Both the position numbers and the translations under genes were made by a program. A model generated the notes under the pieces. That model saw only the letters and a program-made list of their open reading frames with translations, did no database searches and was not told the origin of the DNA. From positions 2,795,001 through 2,859,000 of the forward strand of contig NZ_CP060436.1 in NCBI RefSeq assembly GCF_003590145.2: 64,000 nucleotides of DNA, given 5' to 3'. The stretch comes from Pseudooceanicola algae (GTDB taxonomy: Bacteria; Pseudomonadota; Alphaproteobacteria; Rhodobacterales; Rhodobacteraceae). Positions 43,425 to 52,446 of this stretch are shown here, one piece after another (positions within the stretch are counted from its first letter, which is position 1; every line of letters begins with the position of its first letter).

Positions 43425-44857
43425 CAATGGGCGGCACCCTTGCGCGGCTTCCACTTCGGGAACCCGAACAACATGTAGTCGCGCTGATAGACATCCCCCG
43501 CCCTGGCCTCCAGCGCCGGTTCATGGACCTCGGCCAGGGAAAACGGCTGATCTGGCCGCGCCTGGGTGGGGGCATGGTCAGAACCGCCCAGTGATCGCGC
43601 CAGGGCTGGCAAGGCGGTTGTCATTTCGTCTTCGCGGATCAGGTGATCCGGCAGGGTGAACTTCGCCATTCCTTCCAGAACCGCGCTTTGCGTGGCCCAG
43701 CAGGCATCGACGCGGACTTCGGTCTGACCGGCCAGATTGGCCGACAGGAAATCAAGGAAACCGGCGAACAGCGCGCGATGTTCGGTCAGGCTGGGCGCGG
43801 GGTCGTTCGGTTGTGGCAAGGGCAGCTTGTAACGCTGGCGCAGGATCTTGCGGATCTCGGAATAGCTGCCTGGCCCGGTGCCGAGGATCTTGTCGCAAAA
43901 GACTGCATGGGCCCGCGCGTAAGGATGGCGCAGGACAGTAAAGCTGCGGTGCCCCGGTCGCTGACGCTTCCACTTGCGCAGGTCCTTCTGGGTAAAGTCG
44001 CGCAGCAGGCTGCCCGCACCGCCGCTGCGTTGGGCCAGCCAATCCGTGACTTCGGCCTCGGGGCCACCGCGCATCGGCATGTAAAGCAGGGGCAGATCCG
44101 GCGCGGCGACGAAAGACGGCACCTGCGGGCCGCGTCGGGGTTCGAAATTCGGCGTGCGGGTCAGGTTGAACGGATCGAGATCCGCGATGGCCTTCTGCAT
44201 CTCGTCGAAATTGGCGACCTTCTGGTTCAGCGGGCCCGGGTTCTGGATCTTGAGGCTTTGATCAAGCGCCGACAGACGCGATCCGGTCCCCAGAAACGCC
44301 GCGAGGCCGTTCATCACCTCAAGGTCCTGAAGATCCTCGTATGCAAGGTAAAAAGCAGTCTGCCCGCTGCGTTGCAAGGCCCCGGTCAGGCGCAGCTGGA
44401 AGGCCTGCAACCTGGACAGGAAGACCGAGAATTCCGCGGCATCGAAGACCGCCGGTTCGGACCGGCGACGGCGCACATCGGTCAACTTCCATTGATCCGT
44501 GGCGCGGGCGATCTTCCAGCTGATGTAGCTGTCCAGCGGGTTGCGCGTCAGCACCACCTTTGCACAGCGCCGGTCCGGCACCACCATGTCGAAGACCCGC
44601 GCGTCATGATCGTGGAAATAGCGGAACCCGTTCACCCCCGGAGCCGCCCGCAGCGCCCCCAGCAGCAGTGCCGGGTCGCCGTCCCGCGTTACCTTGTCCA
44701 CCCCAAGGCAATCGTCGCGGTTGGGATAGCCGATGAAATGCGGATTGAAGGCCTCCCCCCGGCAGAAGACATCCTTCAGCGCGTTCAGGTTGGCTTCGAG
44801 AAAATTCGATCCGGTTCGCATCTCGGCGAAGACGGTAAAGTAGTCAAAATCTTGCAT
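43424..44857 (-). CDS. Sulfotransferase with two sulfotransferase-like halves
   Basis: 477 residues. The N-terminal half has a PAPS 5'-phosphosulfate loop (AEMRTGSNFLEANL, about 11-24) and the 3'-phosphate motif VLTRNPLDSYISWKIA (about 102-117), as in NodH/LPS-sulfotransferase proteins. The C-terminal half contains a second motif of sulfotransferase-family-2 type (SFTVLRHPYARAHAVFCDKIL, about 320-340), though it lacks an obvious first loop. It probably adds sulfate from PAPS to a surface glycan; the acceptor is unknown. Its ATG lies 6 bases after the GT14-like gene, so it is the last gene of the galU-galE-GT operon. Confidence 0.78.
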   Translation of the reverse strand: MQDFDYFTVFAEMRTGSNFLEANLNALKDVFCRGEAFNPHFIGYPNRDDCLGVDKVTRDGDPALLLGALRAAPGVNGFRYFHDHDARVFDMVVPDRRCAKVVLTRNPLDSYISWKIARATDQWKLTDVRRRRSEPAVFDAAEFSVFLSRLQAFQLRLTGALQRSGQTAFYLAYEDLQDLEVMNGLAAFLGTGSRLSALDQSLKIQNPGPLNQKVANFDEMQKAIADLDPFNLTRTPNFEPRRGPQVPSFVAAPDLPLLYMPMRGGPEAEVTDWLAQRSGGAGSLLRDFTQKDLRKWKRQRPGHRSFTVLRHPYARAHAVFCDKILGTGPGSYSEIRKILRQRYKLPLPQPNDPAPSLTEHRALFAGFLDFLSANLAGQTEVRVDACWATQSAVLEGMAKFTLPDHLIREDEMTTALPALARSLGGSDHAPTQARPDQPFSLAEVHEPALEARAGDVYQRDYMLFGFPKWKPRKGAAH

Positions 44858-44863
44858 CGGATC

Positions 44864-46564
44864 TTACTTCTGAATGAGATAGGGCTTGCGGATCTTTTCG
44901 ATGACGGGCGGCACGATCGGCTGGGTTGGGAAATCACCCATCAGATAGGGGTGCATTCCCTGGTTCTTGAGGTTCTGCAGGAACTGCCCGAACCCCTTCA
45001 GGTCCACCATCCGGGGCATTTCGGACAGGCGGCGCCCCGAGCGGTTGCCGATCTCGTCGATGGCCATCTGCAGGGGTTCGGCAGGGGCTTCGACAAACTC
45101 CGCCATGGTCCAGATCTTGGTTCGCGCCTTGGCATGAGAGGATCGCAAGACCGCGAGAAAGGTGTTTTCGATCTTCTGAAGGCGCGCGGCTTCGCGGCGG
45201 ATCTTGGCAAAATCGCCTCCCGCCTGAAACAGCGGCACCGCCCAGGCGCCCGAGATCACGGTGATCTGAGCGTTGGTGTCCCGCGCCATGTCCCAGGTCA
45301 CGTCCTGGTTTGCACGTGGCGAGAACTGGAAACATTGGCGTTCGCCGCGCGTGTTCCAGTTGAGGTTGGTCAGGAAGTCACGCGGGGCGTAGTCCCGAAG
45401 ACCGGCCGCGGCGGTCAGCGCCCCGCTGATCGTGTATTGGTCATCGGCAAACCGGGCATCGCCGGGCCCGAAAAGATGCCCGTGCACCCGGCAGCCGGCG
45501 ATCCGCGTCAGCCAGGGCTCGAAATCCTCGAAAAGTTCGGAAAAGCCCTGAAAGACGGAATATTTTGCGCCGGTCAGCCCGTTTTCCCAGCCCGCATTGG
45601 GGAACCGGCTTTGCATGTAAAGGCCAGTACGGCCTCGGGTTCGACGCTCGACCGCCTTGGAAAAGATACGGTCGATCTTGCCCGGATTGGGCTCGGTCCG
45701 GTTCATGGCGCCTTCGGCGTCATTCAGGAAGGTGTCGTAGACCCGGTCGGCCTTGCACCAGATCTTGCGCGCGACAAAGCAGTCGGAACGCCGCAGAAGC
45801 TGCAGGTGGTCGTCGTAGAAAATATAGGGCTTTCCCTGAAAGTCGAACTTCGACAGGGTCAGGGACCGGCTTTCGACATGGATCGAATGGATGCGGGCCA
45901 GGGATTGGAAATAGCTTTCGTCCGGGATCCAGACCTTGCGGAAATAGCGGTCATAGACCGGACGCTTCGGGTCATGCAGGATTGCCTCCAGGGTGCGGCG
46001 CGACAGGCACCACCACTGGCTGCCCATATGCGGCACCAGGCCAAAGGGGATGTTGCGGCGGAATTTCACCAGGCGCTGCAGCTTGACGTAGGCATCAAAG
46101 GCGCCACGGCTGGATTTCCAGGAGAACGGGAAGCGAAGAGTGAACCGTTCGACATCCAGCCCGCCGACCGTCCAGGGAACATCCGCGGTGGTGGCGCTTT
46201 CGATGAAATCGGTGCGCGGCCGTTCGGCAAGGTAGTCGACAAGCTCCTGCACGGGACGCAGCGGCAGACAGGCGCCCGAGGCCAGGTAGACATGGCGGAT
46301 GTCGGGATTTTCCCGCAACAGGATCTCGCAGGCGGTCTGGGTCGCCGCCACGATGCCCCAGCCGCCCCAGTCGCAGCGATGCCGCGTGGCAAAGCGGATC
46401 CCGGGCAGGTCGGACAGGGATTGGCAAAGGGCCTCATAAGCGGGCCGGGGCACCTTTCGGTCGCAATGGATCACCACCGGACAGCCGGCCGCGCTCCAGT
46501 GCCGCGCCACCTGTTCGGCGCGGTCCAGGGCGGTATGCACCAGCATGACGATCCCGATGGTCAC
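44864..46564 (-). CDS. GT14-family (core-2/I-branching, xylosyltransferase-like) glycosyltransferase
   Basis: 566 residues. The N-terminal 300 residues fit GT14 enzymes: GIVMLVHTALDRAEQVARHW, VVIHCDRKVPRPAYEAL, HRCDWGGWGIVAATQTACEILL, HVYLASGACLPLRPVQELVDYL, GSQWWCLSRRTLEAILHD and WIPDESYFQSL, the last holding the catalytic Glu. The remaining 260 residues (from about DAEGAMNRTEPN) form an extra domain seen in Rhodobacteraceae homologues; I believe it is DUF5927 but could not check. GT14 enzymes in animals add GlcNAc or xylose branches. It is 19 bases after the GT2-type gene. Confidence 0.82.
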   Translation of the reverse strand: MTIGIVMLVHTALDRAEQVARHWSAAGCPVVIHCDRKVPRPAYEALCQSLSDLPGIRFATRHRCDWGGWGIVAATQTACEILLRENPDIRHVYLASGACLPLRPVQELVDYLAERPRTDFIESATTADVPWTVGGLDVERFTLRFPFSWKSSRGAFDAYVKLQRLVKFRRNIPFGLVPHMGSQWWCLSRRTLEAILHDPKRPVYDRYFRKVWIPDESYFQSLARIHSIHVESRSLTLSKFDFQGKPYIFYDDHLQLLRRSDCFVARKIWCKADRVYDTFLNDAEGAMNRTEPNPGKIDRIFSKAVERRTRGRTGLYMQSRFPNAGWENGLTGAKYSVFQGFSELFEDFEPWLTRIAGCRVHGHLFGPGDARFADDQYTISGALTAAAGLRDYAPRDFLTNLNWNTRGERQCFQFSPRANQDVTWDMARDTNAQITVISGAWAVPLFQAGGDFAKIRREAARLQKIENTFLAVLRSSHAKARTKIWTMAEFVEAPAEPLQMAIDEIGNRSGRRLSEMPRMVDLKGFGQFLQNLKNQGMHPYLMGDFPTQPIVPPVIEKIRKPYLIQK

Positions 46565-46583
46565 CTGCCCTTTACCCCGTCTC

Positions 46584-47594
46584 TCATGCCCAGTTGCCCT
46601 TCGACATCAGGCCGAGGATCTCCAACTGTCGCCAGTTGATGTATTTCTCGGACCATTTGCTCCATAGCTCGGGCTCCCCTTCCATATGTTCATGATAGGC
46701 GATGTATTCCCGGCTGGCACCATAATGCTGACGCCGATGCAGTTCCTCTTTTGCCTTGGCGGAAAACGTGTCGAGAAACTTGGTATGCAGAAGAACGCCG
46801 CTGGCCTTTTCTCCCCCCCATTCGTCAAAGACAAGGTTCAGGCCCCTGGGCAACAGCATATGGGTGGAACTGACATAGGCAAAGGCGCGGTCCCATTTCA
46901 CCAGTGGAATCTTGTTCAGCGCCGGCGCGACCTCTGGCCGGTCAGCGAAGAACACCCGCGCCCGGGGCCCCCCCTGGATCCAGAGGTTGTTGTAGACCCT
47001 GTTGCGCCGGATCGTGTAATTGCCGCTGTCGAACCACGACGCGATCTCAATCGGGTTCTGACCCGACCGATAAGGCTGCGCATCCAGCGGACCCTTGGGA
47101 TACATGTCCAGCAACATGGCGGAAAAGCTGCGGATGGAACTGTCGTCCAGCCAGTCCGTCAGCGCCGACAGGGGCCGCGTGTCACAGAACGGGAAGACAA
47201 AGAATTCATCCGGATCGACGACCAGGGACCAATGCCCATGGGCGTGGGCCAGTTGCAACCGGGTGATCCAGTCCATGCCGAAGCGCGATCTGCGATAGCT
47301 CGCATCGGTGTGCCAGACGCTGCAATCTGGCTGCGCTGACAGGTATTCCCGTGACCCGTCGGTGCTGTCGTTGTCGACGAAAAAGAAATGATCGACGCCC
47401 ATCTGCCGGTAATATTCCAGAAAGTATGGCAGGCGGACATTTTCGTTGCGAAGGGTGCAGAACAACAGGATGTCGGTGGGGCGGATCTTGCGCGTGCGGT
47501 TCGCAATGTTTCGCAGAACGCGTCCCTTTCGGAGAGCCCGCAGCAGATACCTCCGCCTCTCAACTCTCAAACGATAGCGTTCTGTTATGCGCAC
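46584..47594 (-). CDS. Glycosyltransferase family 2-type protein (Glyco_tranf_2_4)
   Basis: 336 residues. The GT-A core is clear: ILLFCTLRNENVRLPYFLEYYRQMGVDHFFFVDNDSTDGSREYL (about 40-85) and the metal site LVVDPDEFFVF (about 130). The strongly basic first 40 residues (RYRLRVERRRYLLRALRKGRVLRN) could hold it at the membrane. The GTG at 47594 has GGAAGAGG 6 bases upstream; a TTG at 47630 is an alternative without a good ribosome site. It probably builds part of a surface polysaccharide with its neighbours. Donor and acceptor unknown. Confidence 0.8.
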   Translation of the reverse strand: MRITERYRLRVERRRYLLRALRKGRVLRNIANRTRKIRPTDILLFCTLRNENVRLPYFLEYYRQMGVDHFFFVDNDSTDGSREYLSAQPDCSVWHTDASYRRSRFGMDWITRLQLAHAHGHWSLVVDPDEFFVFPFCDTRPLSALTDWLDDSSIRSFSAMLLDMYPKGPLDAQPYRSGQNPIEIASWFDSGNYTIRRNRVYNNLWIQGGPRARVFFADRPEVAPALNKIPLVKWDRAFAYVSSTHMLLPRGLNLVFDEWGGEKASGVLLHTKFLDTFSAKAKEELHRRQHYGASREYIAYHEHMEGEPELWSKWSEKYINWRQLEILGLMSKGNWA

Positions 47595-47640
47595 AGAGTA
47601 CCTCTTCCGATCAACCTGCGGAATTCTCAAGAAATTCTCA

Positions 47641-48867
47641 TCAAGTCAACTTCAAGGCAACAAAGAAATGATCGCGCCACCCATGCGGGCGATAGTGATG
47701 GCCGGAGATTGAGGAATTCACAATACCCGTGCCCTGTTTCACTTGTTCTTCAATGGTTTCCGTCCAGCCGCGAAGATCGCTGGCCGGCAGGTAGACGGGG
47801 TAGTCTTTCAGGATCTCACGCAGGACGGCGAGATCTGAACAAATCAGGGGGCGCCCGGCGGCGGCGGCTTCGGCGGCGGGCAGGCCATAGCCTTCGGCGA
47901 GGCTGGGAAACAGGCAGGCCCGCGCGCCTGCGGTCAGCGCTGCCAGCGCGCTGTCGTCAAGCCCGGGCAGTTCAAAGACATGCCGCCCCATCAGGGGCGA
48001 TGTATCCAGCCGGTGAAACAACGCCTCGTTGGCCCAGCCACGGCTGCCGCAGATCAGCAGCGCGGGCATGTGATCCTCGGGCAGTTTGTCGGCCAGGGCC
48101 TGCCAGACATCCAGAAGCAGCGCATGGTTCTTGCGTGGCTCGATCGTGCCGGTCACCAAGAAATACGGTGCCTTGGGCGGCATCTGAGGGCACTGGGTGG
48201 TCAGGGCGGCCGGATCCGGCGCTGGCATCGTGACCCCCAGAGGCACCGCATGGATCGCCGGTGGCGCGGGCATGTGGCGGCGCAGGTCGGCTTCGGTGGC
48301 GCGGGAATTGCACAGGATCAGGTCGGCCTGCGTGGCGCTGTCCAAAAGGGCGCGGAACCGCGCGACCGATCCGGGCCGCTGGAATTGTGGAAAATCGAGC
48401 GGGATCGTGTCGTGCAGAAAGACCGTCACGCGGGCCTGCGGCACCCCGCGAACCGCCTGCATCACCCGCGGCGTCAGGTTGCTGTGGCCGATGTTCAGAT
48501 AGATGAGGCCTGCCGGCAGATGCCGCCGCAGCATCGCCCCCAGACCGGCCCGCAGGCAGGTGACCCGTGCCGCGCGCCAAAGATCCGACTGGGCACCCTG
48601 TTGTTGCAATGTCAGCCGCCGCGCCAGCCGGAACAGCGGATGCGGCCGCCCCCAGGGCGCCGCCCCGATCAGCCGGTCGCGCAGGGCCTGCAACCCGGCG
48701 CGATCCAGCAGCACATAGCCCGCCGCGATCCGCGCCAGACCCCAAAGCGGGGCCTCGTTTGCCAGAAGCGCGTCCAGCCAGGCCGCCTCGACCCGGTCTA
48801 TCCCGGTCTGCACACGGCCCGCGCGGCTTGCCAGACGCGTGACGTCCAGCAGTCGCGCGGGCCCCAC
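47641..48867 (-). CDS. GT4-type (glycosyltransferase family 1) enzyme
   Basis: About 408 residues with a GT-B fold. The N-terminal RLLDVTRLASRAGRVQTGIDRVE is typical of roseobacter GT4 proteins, and the C-terminal donor domain has YFLVTGTIEPRKNHALLLDVW, then FPSLAEGYGLPAAEAAAAGRPLICSD with the E-x7-E pair. The start is uncertain: I chose the GTG at 48867, 22 bases after the galE stop, because family members start near RLLDVTRL. An ATG at 48930 would overlap galE by 41 bases. No clear ribosome site precedes either. It retains nucleotide-sugar transfer; the sugar is unknown. Confidence 0.8.
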   Translation of the reverse strand: MGPARLLDVTRLASRAGRVQTGIDRVEAAWLDALLANEAPLWGLARIAAGYVLLDRAGLQALRDRLIGAAPWGRPHPLFRLARRLTLQQQGAQSDLWRAARVTCLRAGLGAMLRRHLPAGLIYLNIGHSNLTPRVMQAVRGVPQARVTVFLHDTIPLDFPQFQRPGSVARFRALLDSATQADLILCNSRATEADLRRHMPAPPAIHAVPLGVTMPAPDPAALTTQCPQMPPKAPYFLVTGTIEPRKNHALLLDVWQALADKLPEDHMPALLICGSRGWANEALFHRLDTSPLMGRHVFELPGLDDSALAALTAGARACLFPSLAEGYGLPAAEAAAAGRPLICSDLAVLREILKDYPVYLPASDLRGWTETIEEQVKQGTGIVNSSISGHHYRPHGWRDHFFVALKLT

Positions 48868-48889
48868 ACCCGCAGCGCGGGGGGGGTGG

Positions 48890-49873
48890 TCAGCCGTCGT
48901 AATGGCCTGTCCTGTGCCAGTTCCAGGCATCTTCGATCATCTGGTTCATGTTGGAACGATCCGGCGTCCAGCCCAACTCCACCTCAGCGCGAGTCGAGCC
49001 GGAAACGAGCTTGGTACAATCGCCGGCGCGGCGCGGGCCCTCTTCGTAGGGCACCGCCTTGTTGGTCACCGCGCGGCTTTGTTCGATCACCTCGCGGACC
49101 GAGAAACCGTCGCCGGTGCCAAGGTTGAACACCCGGCTGCCCTTGCCGTCCATCAGCCATTTCAGGCCAAGCACATGGGCGTCGACCAGATCGCAAACAT
49201 GAACGTAGTCGCGGATGCAGGTGCCATCAGGCGTTTCGTAATCCGTGCCGAAGATGGTCAGCGCCGGGCGCGTGCCGTCGATGGCTTCCAGCATGATCGG
49301 GATCAGGTGGGTTTCCGGGCGGTGATGTTCGCCAATTTCGCCTTCGGGATCCGCCCCCGCCACGTTGAAATAACGGAAAATCACGTGCTGCAGCCCATAG
49401 GCCTCGCCGAAGTTGGCCAGGATATCCTCGACCGCGCGCTTTGAGGCCCCATAGGAATTGATCGGCTTCTGGACCGAGCTTTCGTCCAGCACCACGTTGT
49501 CCTGTTCCCCGTAGGTCGCGCAGGTGGAGGAGAAGACGAAATTCTTCACTCCCGACGCCGCCGCCGCTTCGATCAGGGACAGCGATCCCATCACGTTGTT
49601 GCGCCAGTACAGACCCGGCTCCTTCATGCTTTCACCGACCTGGGACAGGGCGGCGAAATGCATCACGGCGACCGGCTTGTACGTCGCAAAGACCTCGTCC
49701 AGACGGGCGCGGTCCAGAAGGTCACCCTGCTCGAAGGGGCCGAATTTCACCGAATCCTTCCAGCCGGTGACGAGGCTGTCATAGGTGACCGGAGTAAACC
49801 CGTCCTTTTTCAATGCTTTACAGGCGTGCGAGCCGATATAGCCCGCACCCCCGGTTACAAGCACATGTTCCAA
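48890..49873 (-). CDS. galE: UDP-glucose 4-epimerase
   Basis: NAD-dependent interconversion of UDP-glucose and UDP-galactose for polysaccharide synthesis. 327 residues: NAD loop VTGGAGYIGSHACKAL, Ser/Tyr/Lys catalysis in VFSSTCATYGE and SYGASKRAVED, then RYFNVAGADPEG and IRDYVHVCDLVDAHV. The start is a TTG at 49873 with GGGCGGAAC upstream (MEHVLVTGG); the frame is open further up but that part overlaps galU's tail region. It is 25 bases downstream of galU and 22 before the GT4-type gene. Confidence 0.94.
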   Translation of the reverse strand: MEHVLVTGGAGYIGSHACKALKKDGFTPVTYDSLVTGWKDSVKFGPFEQGDLLDRARLDEVFATYKPVAVMHFAALSQVGESMKEPGLYWRNNVMGSLSLIEAAAASGVKNFVFSSTCATYGEQDNVVLDESSVQKPINSYGASKRAVEDILANFGEAYGLQHVIFRYFNVAGADPEGEIGEHHRPETHLIPIMLEAIDGTRPALTIFGTDYETPDGTCIRDYVHVCDLVDAHVLGLKWLMDGKGSRVFNLGTGDGFSVREVIEQSRAVTNKAVPYEEGPRRAGDCTKLVSGSTRAEVELGWTPDRSNMNQMIEDAWNWHRTGHYDG

Positions 49874-49898
49874 ACTGTTCCGCCCTTCGGATCGCGAC

Positions 49899-50792
49899 TT
49901 ATTGCGCGGCGTGTTCAACATGCATGACGTCTTCGAGATAGCCCAGAAGCTCCTCGCGCAGGTCGTCACGCCCCAAACCGAAGGCGACGGTGGCCTGCAG
50001 GAAGCCTGCCTTGGAGCCGCAGTCGAAACGCTGGCCCTTGAAACGGAAACCGTGCACCGGGCGACCCGCGGTGATCTCGTCCGCGATGGCGTCGGTCAGC
50101 TGGATCTCTCCGCCGGCACCGGTCTTGCCCTGGTTGAGGTTCTGCATCACCGAATTCTGCAGCACGTAACGCCCGATTACCGCCAGGTTCGACGGCGCTT
50201 CGCCTTCCTTGGGCTTCTCGACCATGCCCTTGACCGAAACGACATTGCCCATGTCCTTTTCGACGTCGAGGATCCCGTAGGATTTCGTCTTGGCCGGGGC
50301 GACTTCCATGGCGGCGACCATGGACGCGGGCTGTTCCTCGAAGGCTTCGATCATCTGCTGCAGGCAGGGCTTCTCGGCTGCGATCACGTCATCGGGCAGG
50401 ATCACCGCAAAGGGTTCGTCCCCGATCAGGCGCCGCGCGCACCAGACGGCGTGCCCCAGACCAAGCGCCTTGTGCTGGCGGATATAGGCGATGGCGCCGC
50501 TGTCCATGTAGGTGGATTTCAGCACGTCGAGCAATTCGGTCTTGCCCTTGGCCGTCAGGTCCGCCTCGAGCACGGGCGAGTGGTCGAAGTAGTCCTCAAG
50601 CGCGGATTTCCCGCGCGAGGTCACGAAGATGAATTCCTTGATTCCGGCGGCGCGGGCTTCGTCGATCGCGTATTGGATCAGCGGCCGGTCGACCAGCGTC
50701 ATGATTTCCTTCGGCACCGATTTGGTCGCCGGAAGGAAACGCGTGCCCAGGCCCGCAACCGGGAAAATGGCTTTGGTAACTTTGTTTTTCAC
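49899..50792 (-). CDS. galU: UTP-glucose-1-phosphate uridylyltransferase
   Basis: Makes UDP-glucose from UTP and glucose-1-phosphate. 297 residues. The nucleotide-binding N-terminus KAIFPVAGLGTRFLPATKSVPKEIMTLVDRPLIQYAIDEA carries the GxGTR and K-P-x-x-M signatures. QHKALGLGHAVWCARRLIGDEPFAVILPDD holds the metal site. GTG start at 50792 with GAGGGCG upstream. First gene of the minus-strand operon galU-galE-GT4-GT2-GT14-sulfotransferase, supplying its UDP-sugars. Confidence 0.96.
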   Translation of the reverse strand: MKNKVTKAIFPVAGLGTRFLPATKSVPKEIMTLVDRPLIQYAIDEARAAGIKEFIFVTSRGKSALEDYFDHSPVLEADLTAKGKTELLDVLKSTYMDSGAIAYIRQHKALGLGHAVWCARRLIGDEPFAVILPDDVIAAEKPCLQQMIEAFEEQPASMVAAMEVAPAKTKSYGILDVEKDMGNVVSVKGMVEKPKEGEAPSNLAVIGRYVLQNSVMQNLNQGKTGAGGEIQLTDAIADEITAGRPVHGFRFKGQRFDCGSKAGFLQATVAFGLGRDDLREELLGYLEDVMHVEHAAQ

Positions 50793-50921
50793 AATAACGC
50801 CCTCAATCAGGTTAGTCGCATTTACAGTTTAACGGCCAGTTAGGCCGCGCCTCATGACAGGCGAGGGATTGGCATCAAAACACAGGAAAAATGTCCCGCT
50901 TCGTATATTTTGAACCATGGC

Positions 50922-52187
50922 CTAACCGACGCGATCGTTCCACCGCTGTTCAGAGATTCGCCTCATTTCGCGCAGAAATCTGCTGCGATAGCGCCAAATT
51001 TTCGAGCCATGGCCAGATCTGAGGCTCCTGCCGAAAACGCCTCCCTCCTGAACCCAGGCGCCGGCCGAAGTCATCCTGACCTTATGGCAGAAGAACGACG
51101 GCGAAAAGATAAACAGTGATACCGGGCGGCCCTCTGCCGCCATCTGGTCGGCGCGGGCAAGGTTGCGGCGGCGGGCGATCCGGGACGAAAGAAGGCACAG
51201 CGGCGCACCCTGACGCCGGGACCGATAAGGTCGGAATTCACGCACGACGCAGGGCTCGGCGTTCCGGTTCGGTTGATACATCTGCGCGACAGGTGTTTCG
51301 GTCTGTTCCAGACCCGCCCTGGCTCCGCCGTCGAACTGCCGCAGCAGGCGGCGCAGGGCCGGCGGTTCGATCCGACCGGCGATCATATGGGCCACAAGCC
51401 CGCGTCGGCGGTCTTCCCTATGGGCGGCGAGGGCCTTGGGAATTTTCGCCGCGGGGCAATGTTTCGCAAGGAAATACCCGGTGCTGCGCCCTACCTGAGA
51501 CAAGTCTCTGGGGCCGCGATCCGCCGCCCGTTGCGGGCCGGCTGCGCGGGCGTGATGCACCTCGGCCAGGGGCACGATCGCAGTGACCGCGCCGCGCTGT
51601 GCCAACCGCAAGGCAAGGTCGGTGTCGTCCATGTAGAAGGGGAAACCGGGATCAAATCCGCCGATATCCTCCAGAACCTCGCGACGGAAGGCCATGTTGG
51701 TGCCTTCCATCTTCACCCCGCGCCCCGGCGTGGCGGTCAGCAGGGTGATGCGCGCCGGATCGACCTGAAGCGGTTCATCCAGGCCGTGTGCCCCCACAGC
51801 CGCCGCGCGGGATTGAAAACGCACCCCGTCGCGGCCCCGCACGAACCCGGTTGCCGCGACCACCTGCGGCGCATCGAAGGCGCGCACCAGATGAGCCAAC
51901 CAACCCGGTTCGGGCACCGAATCATCGTCGAGGAAAGCCAGGATTTCGCCGCGGGCATGGGCCAGGCCAAGATTGCGCGCCTCGGAGATATTGGGCCGCT
52001 CGAAGGGCAGGCAAAGCACGTCGACCGCTTCGCTGCGCGCCTGAAGCGCGACAATCCCGCCGGGATCCGCCACCACGATGATCTCGTAGGCAGGATAGGC
52101 CAGCCGAGCCAGCCCGGTCAGGCAATGCGCCAGCGCCTGCGGTCTGTTGCGGCTGACCACGATCACGCTGACCTCAGGCATCTTCAT
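50922..52187 (-). CDS. Glycosyltransferase family 2 protein
   Basis: 421 residues. GT-A core: PEVSVIVVSRNRPQALAHCLTGLARLAYPAYEIIVVADPGG, then ISEARNLGLAHARGEILAFLDDDSVPEPGWL with the DDD metal site, KMEGTNMAFRREVLEDIGGFDPGFPFYMDDTDLALRLAQRG and VHHARAAGP. The C-terminal 150 residues are basic and unconserved-looking. ATG at 52187 with GGGGGCA just before it. It reads divergently from the ABC-2 permease gene, with about 260 bases between, and lies upstream of galU on the same strand, 129 bases away. Probably a rhamnosyl- or other sugar transferase for surface glycan. Confidence 0.85.
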   Translation of the reverse strand: MKMPEVSVIVVSRNRPQALAHCLTGLARLAYPAYEIIVVADPGGIVALQARSEAVDVLCLPFERPNISEARNLGLAHARGEILAFLDDDSVPEPGWLAHLVRAFDAPQVVAATGFVRGRDGVRFQSRAAAVGAHGLDEPLQVDPARITLLTATPGRGVKMEGTNMAFRREVLEDIGGFDPGFPFYMDDTDLALRLAQRGAVTAIVPLAEVHHARAAGPQRAADRGPRDLSQVGRSTGYFLAKHCPAAKIPKALAAHREDRRRGLVAHMIAGRIEPPALRRLLRQFDGGARAGLEQTETPVAQMYQPNRNAEPCVVREFRPYRSRRQGAPLCLLSSRIARRRNLARADQMAAEGRPVSLFIFSPSFFCHKVRMTSAGAWVQEGGVFGRSLRSGHGSKIWRYRSRFLREMRRISEQRWNDRVG

Positions 52188-52446
52188 CGCATTGCCCCCG
52201 CGTTGTGCCCTGCCGGCAAGCGGGCCGCCTCTTGCGGCCCGACAAACGGTGACATCAGACATAGGACAAGCCCTTGCCGCGCCGCAACTCTTTCAGGTGG
52301 CTGGCGGGCTCCTTCCTTCGGCGCACGGGCATCGCCGCCGATTGATCCCAGCGGGGTGGCGACCTATGCTGGCCGAAGCCCTTGACGACAACGGGACGGC
52401 AAGGTTTCGGTGTCAATCGTGGTCCCGCGCATGAGGGCAGAGGCAG

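Noticed and set aside
43643-46639. A 998-codon open frame on the plus strand
   Set aside because: It lies entirely opposite the sulfotransferase and GT14 genes, in a codon-phase mirror, and its translation is rich in Arg, Gly, His and Asp without any family motif. It arises from the GC bias of third codon positions.
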